From Verrucomicrobiota bacterium (GTDB lineage: Bacteria > Verrucomicrobiota > Verrucomicrobiia > Opitutales > Opitutaceae): a stretch of 64,000 nt of DNA. Shown in pieces: positions 60,980-64,000 of the stretch. Numbering within the stretch: the stretch's first letter is position 1; every line of letters begins with the position of its first letter. The position numbers and the translations under genes were made by a program. The notes below the pieces were generated by a model. The model made no database searches, was not told where the DNA came from, and saw only the letters and a program-made list of their open reading frames with translations. Location of the stretch: positions 67,900 through 131,899 of the forward strand of contig JAEZUE010000039.1 of the NCBI GenBank assembly GCA_023443455.1, read 5' to 3'.

Positions 60980-62428
60980 ATGTCTTCCGCTCCCGCCATC
61001 GATGAGGCGCTCGTCCGCAGCGTCGTCGCCGAAGTCGTCAAGGCCTTCGGCCGCAACCTCGCTCCCGGCTCCGGCCCGGCGATCGTTTCGCCGAGCCGCC
61101 GGCCCGGCGTCTTCCAGGATGTCGCCGCCGCCTGCGCCGCCGCCGCCGTCGCCCAGAAGCAGCTTGCCGCCCAGGGCATGGCCGCCCGCGCCAAGGTCGT
61201 GGAGATCGTCAAGGAGCTCGCCACCCAGAACGCGGTCGCCTGGGGCAAATACGAGTTCGAGGAGACCAAGATCGGCCGGCTCGACCACAAGGTCGCCAAG
61301 CTCGAGATCGTGAAGCTCGTCCCCGGCGTCGAGTGGCTGCACCCCGACGCGCGCAGCGGCGACCACGGCATCACCCTCGAGGAGTACACCCCCTTCGGCG
61401 TCGTCGCGGCGATCCTGCCGATGACGCACTCCATCCCGACCCTCTCCGGCAACATCATCAACATCGTCGCCGCCGGAAATTCGGTCGTCTTCAACCCGCA
61501 TCCGGGCGGCGCCCGCTCGGCCGCGTTGGCCGTCGCCGCCTACAACGAGGCGATCAAGGCCGCCCTCGGTATCGAGAACCTGGTGTGCACGATCGAGCAG
61601 CCCACGCTCGAGTCCTTCAACGCCCTCTGCCAGGCCCCCGAGGTCCGCCTGCTCTGCGTCACCGGTGGCCCGGCGGTCGTCGCCGCCGCGATGAAGTCCG
61701 GCAAGCGCGCCATCTGCGCCGGCCCGGGCAACCCGCCCGTGCTCGTCGACGGCACCGGCGACCTCGACAAGGCCGCCCGCGACATCATCCAGGGCGCCGC
61801 GTTCGACAACAATCTGCTCTGCGTGGGCGAGAAGGAGGTCTTCGTCCTCGATGCCGTCGCCGACCAGTTCCTCGCCGCCCTCGCCCGCAACGGCGGTGCC
61901 CAGCTCAACGGCCACCAGCTCGACAAACTCACCGCCGTCGCCTTCTCGACCAAGGCCGGCGCGGGCGGCTGTTCGCATCCGGTTCTCAACCGCAGCATGG
62001 TCGGCGTCGACGCCGCCGTGCTCGCCCAGCATGCCGGCGCCAACATCGCCGCCGGCACCCAGTTGCTCTTCGCCGAGACCGACGCCAACCACGCGTTCGT
62101 CATCGAGGAGCAGATGATGCCCATGCTGCCGGTCGTGCGCGTGCGCTCGGTCGAGGAAGGCGTTTCCGCCGCGCTCCGCGCCGAGCACGGCTACAAGCAC
62201 TCCGCGATCATCCACTCCCTCAACGTCGACCACATGACGCAGATGGCCCGCGCGCTGGACACCACGGTCTTCGTGAAGAACGGCCCGTCGGTCGCCGGCC
62301 TCGGTCTCGGGGGCGAAGGCTACCTGAGCTACTCGATCGCGACCACCACCGGCGAAGGCATCACCACGCCGCGCACCTTCACCCGCACCCGCCGCTGCGT
62401 GCTCGTCGACGGCTTCCGCATCTACTGA
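60980..62428 (+). CDS. CoA-acylating aldehyde dehydrogenase of the microcompartment (PduP/EutE-like)
   Basis: The 482-residue protein opens with a likely encapsulation helix (SAPAIDEALVRSVVAEVVKAFGRNL). It has FGVVAAILPMTHSIPTLSGN, LVCTIEQPTLES, VTGGPAVVAAAMKSGKR, AGPGNPPVLVD and the catalytic Cys at about 281 in FDNNLLCVGEKEV. It converts lactaldehyde (or propanal) to its acyl-CoA with NAD+. In this BMC type it works between the aldolase (63328 onward) and PduL. ATG at 60980 gives the encapsulation helix; the frame is open upstream through the repeats. Confidence 0.94.
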   Translation: MSSAPAIDEALVRSVVAEVVKAFGRNLAPGSGPAIVSPSRRPGVFQDVAAACAAAAVAQKQLAAQGMAARAKVVEIVKELATQNAVAWGKYEFEETKIGRLDHKVAKLEIVKLVPGVEWLHPDARSGDHGITLEEYTPFGVVAAILPMTHSIPTLSGNIINIVAAGNSVVFNPHPGGARSAALAVAAYNEAIKAALGIENLVCTIEQPTLESFNALCQAPEVRLLCVTGGPAVVAAAMKSGKRAICAGPGNPPVLVDGTGDLDKAARDIIQGAAFDNNLLCVGEKEVFVLDAVADQFLAALARNGGAQLNGHQLDKLTAVAFSTKAGAGGCSHPVLNRSMVGVDAAVLAQHAGANIAAGTQLLFAETDANHAFVIEEQMMPMLPVVRVRSVEEGVSAALRAEHGYKHSAIIHSLNVDHMTQMARALDTTVFVKNGPSVAGLGLGGEGYLSYSIATTTGEGITTPRTFTRTRRCVLVDGFRIY

Positions 62429-62444
62429 GTCTCGATCCAAAAAT

Positions 62445-62520
62445 GTAGGAGCGTGCTTGCACGCGATCCGCGCGCCGTCCGCCCAGCCCGAATCCGCCTC
62501 GCCTGCAAGCAGGCTCCTAC
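62445..62520. repeat. REP-like inverted pair, family 2, second copy
   Basis: The left unit at 62445 has arms GCGTGC/GCACGC where the first pair has GCCTGC/GCAGGC, so both arms changed together. The right inverted unit (62499-62520) is unchanged. Confidence 0.88.
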
Positions 62521-62531
62521 CTCCAAACCTC

Positions 62532-62558
62532 GTAGCGAAACTCGCCAAGAGTTTCGGC
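62532..62558. repeat. REP-like hairpin, family 3
   Basis: A GTAG head is followed by arms GAAACTC/GAGTTTC around GCCAA. A second copy is at 62854-62880. Confidence 0.85.
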
Positions 62559-62583
62559 CGCAAAGCACCGACAACCGCCCACC

Positions 62584-62841
62584 ATGATCCTCGCCCGTAT
62601 CGACGGCACCATCGTTGCCACCGCCTGCCATCCCAGCATGGAAGGCCGCCGCACGGTGATCTGCCAGCCGCTCGATGCCGCCGGCAATGAGGAGGGCACA
62701 CCGATCCTCGCAATCGACCCGCTCGGTGCCGGACTCCACCAGAAGGTTCTTCTCTCTACCGACGGCTCCACCACCCGCGAGCTCGTCGGCGACCCGAAGA
62801 CCCCGCTCCGCAATCTCATCATCGGCATCGTCGACAACTGA
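62584..62841 (+). CDS. BMC-P shell pentamer protein 2 (EutN/CcmL)
   Basis: The 85-residue short EutN/CcmL barrel has MILARIDGTIVATACHPSMEGRRTVICQPL at the start, LAIDPLGAGLHQKVLLSTDG in the middle and LIIGIVDN at the end. It lacks the long loop seen in the third paralogue. It is flanked on both sides by family 3 REP-like hairpins. Confidence 0.94.
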   Translation: MILARIDGTIVATACHPSMEGRRTVICQPLDAAGNEEGTPILAIDPLGAGLHQKVLLSTDGSTTRELVGDPKTPLRNLIIGIVDN

Positions 62842-62853
62842 ACCCGCTCTCCC

Positions 62854-62880
62854 GTAGCGAAACTCCCCACGAGTTTCGGC
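62854..62880. repeat. REP-like hairpin, family 3, second copy
   Basis: The same GTAG head and GAAACTC/GAGTTTC arms, loop CCCAC, lie in the gap before BMC-P 3. Confidence 0.85.
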
Positions 62881-62935
62881 ATCCGTCCCACAGCTCTCGT
62901 CCCTCGACCTCTCGCCTCTCGTCTCCCCTTCACCC

Positions 62936-63232
62936 ATGCGCCTCGGAACCGTCATCGGCCGCGTCACGCTGCACATCAAGGAACCCGTCTACGTCGGCGG
63001 CTGCCTCCTGATCGTGCAGCCGTTCTCGCGCGAGCAGTTCGCCGGCGCCCCCGGTGTGCCGCTGGCCAAGGGCTCGAGCCTCGTGGTGTACGACGAACTC
63101 GGCGCCGACGAAGGCTGCATCGTCGGTTTCACCGAAGGCGCCGAGGCCACCCAGCCTTTCGACGGCCCCGCCCCGGTCGACGCCTACGTCGCCTGCATCG
63201 TCAACCAGATCAACTACGACCCGCCGCGCTGA
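62936..63232 (+). CDS. BMC-P shell pentamer protein 3 (EutN/CcmL)
   Basis: The 98-residue EutN/CcmL barrel has MRLGTVIGRVTLHIKEPVYVGGCLLIVQPF at the start, VVYDELGADEGCIVGFTEG in the middle and AYVACIVNQINYD at the end. An insert near residues 35-45 (EQFAGAPGVPL) makes one loop longer than in the other two. Three pentamer paralogues are usual for the planctomycete/verrucomicrobial BMC type. Confidence 0.94.
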   Translation: MRLGTVIGRVTLHIKEPVYVGGCLLIVQPFSREQFAGAPGVPLAKGSSLVVYDELGADEGCIVGFTEGAEATQPFDGPAPVDAYVACIVNQINYDPPR

Positions 63233-63252
63233 TCCCGCCCTCCTCTTCCGAT

Positions 63253-63278
63253 GTGGCGCTGCTCGCCAGAGCGGCGAT
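63253..63278. repeat. REP-like hairpin, family 1, fifth copy
   Basis: A GTGG-headed unit with arms GCTGCTC/GAGCGGC (one G-T type change) lies in the gap before the aldolase gene. Confidence 0.85.
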
Positions 63279-63327
63279 TCAGCCCTCCGAGCCCCTTTCA
63301 ACAAACGTCAACCAACTCCACCCCTTC

Positions 63328-64000
63328 ATGTCCCAAGTCCTCACCGCCCGTGATGTCGAATCCCTGCTCGCCGCCGGCCAGCCGATCCCGGCCGACGCCC
63401 GCCTGACGCCCTCCGCGCGCGACATCGTCGACGATCGTCGCCGCTCCCAGAGCGCCAAGCCCGCCGTGCTCGCCGTCACGCCCGTGACCGTCGTCACCGC
63501 GACTCCCGTTGCCGCCCCGGCCCCCGGCGCCCCCACGATTCCGGACTACGAATACAAGTGGACGCCCGGCACCGACGCGAAGACGCCCGACGAGATCCAG
63601 CGTTTCTTCCACTCCGCGCCGATCGAGGAGCTCAAGCGCCGCATCTGCGACATGGGCCGTCGTCTCTGGCTCAAGGACTACACCGACGGCAACGGCGGCA
63701 ACATCACCATCCGCGTCGGCGACAACCTCGCCCTCTGCACGCCCACCCTGATCTGCAAGGGCTTCATGCAGCCCGAGGACATGTGCCTGACCGATCTCGA
63801 CGGCAACCAGCTCGCCGGCACCCGCGTGCGTACCAGCGAAGCCAAGACGCACTACGCGATCATGAAGCGCCAGCCCGCCGCCAAGGCCTGCGTGCACGCC
63901 CACCCGCCGCACGCCACCGCCTTCGCCATCTCCAACGCCTCCATCCCCTCCAGCCTCATCCCCGAGGCCGAGGTGTTCCTCGGCAAGATCGGCGTCGCCA
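63328..64000 (+). CDS. class II aldolase of the microcompartment (3' end outside window)
   Basis: The visible 224 residues start with a short helix (TARDVESLLAAG) likely to be the encapsulation peptide. A Val/Ala/Pro-rich linker of about 35 residues follows (AVTPVTVVTATPVAAPAPG), then the class II aldolase/adducin fold with DGNGGNITIRVGDN and the zinc motif CVHAHPPHATAFA. It cleaves fuculose-1-phosphate or rhamnulose-1-phosphate to DHAP and lactaldehyde, the entry step of this BMC. The rest lies beyond base 64000. Confidence 0.92.
   Translation, partial: MSQVLTARDVESLLAAGQPIPADARLTPSARDIVDDRRRSQSAKPAVLAVTPVTVVTATPVAAPAPGAPTIPDYEYKWTPGTDAKTPDEIQRFFHSAPIEELKRRICDMGRRLWLKDYTDGNGGNITIRVGDNLALCTPTLICKGFMQPEDMCLTDLDGNQLAGTRVRTSEAKTHYAIMKRQPAAKACVHAHPPHATAFAISNASIPSSLIPEAEVFLGKIGVA

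Overview
The window is a high-GC chromosome segment that reads like a Verrucomicrobiota genome, most likely an Opitutaceae-type member. The grounds are the gene families: a planctomycete/verrucomicrobial-type bacterial microcompartment (BMC) locus, a PEP-CTERM surface protein, a lysine-tailed ribbon-helix-helix protein, and weak or absent Shine-Dalgarno sequences in front of most genes. No rRNA gene is present to confirm this. One tRNA gene (Gln, anticodon TTG) is present.

Layout. 1-5717: the end of an NtrC-type response regulator, its NtrY-like kinase, a Gfo/Idh/MocA oxidoreductase and an OPT-family transporter. 5745-16352: a defence island on the minus strand. Its operon is hsdR, a small ORF, a KilA-N gene, a fused hsdM-hsdS gene, a DUF3800 gene and a small possible RNase gene. 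After it come a PD-(D/E)XK nuclease, an hsdS tail remnant, an AAA ATPase and a DUF4276 (TOPRIM-like) gene. The ATPase/DUF4276 pair lies between two direct repeats of about 190 bp made from the end of the nuclease gene and an hsdS tail. tRNA-Gln stands at the upstream edge with its 3' end facing the island. 17241-23299: a CLC-F-like fluoride/proton antiporter, a hybrid kinase, rlmN, a small lipoprotein and rsmI. 23327-26764: a three-domain acyltransferase/acyl-ACP synthetase.

26828-28480: a second, unrelated-looking ATPase plus TOPRIM-like pair. 28605-33335: xylulokinase, an aspartate-type aminotransferase, the ribbon-helix-helix protein and a MalK/UgpC-type ATPase. 33416-39692: an exopolysaccharide export group (Wzc-like kinase, Wza-like exporter, outer-membrane barrel, secreted helical protein, TPR membrane protein). 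39745-48244: hisC, a PEP-CTERM protein, trpF coupled to a DegT-type aminotransferase, and two divergent membrane proteins linked to cell-surface glycans. 48430-57129: a GH5-like hydrolase fused to a polysaccharide deacetylase, a periplasmic-binding hybrid kinase, a phosphoesterase/isochorismatase pair, a YhaM-like HD protein and a VanY-like peptidase.

57362-64000: the BMC operon, all on the plus strand: pduL, two BMC-H, ackA, a third BMC-H, BMC-P, CoA-acylating aldehyde dehydrogenase, two more BMC-P, and the start of a class II aldolase. In this family the aldolase splits fuculose- or rhamnulose-phosphate inside the shell. The resulting lactaldehyde is converted by the dehydrogenase, PduL and AckA to an acid with ATP gain. 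The gaps in this operon carry three families of GTAG/GTGG-headed REP-like hairpins that I did not find elsewhere in the window.
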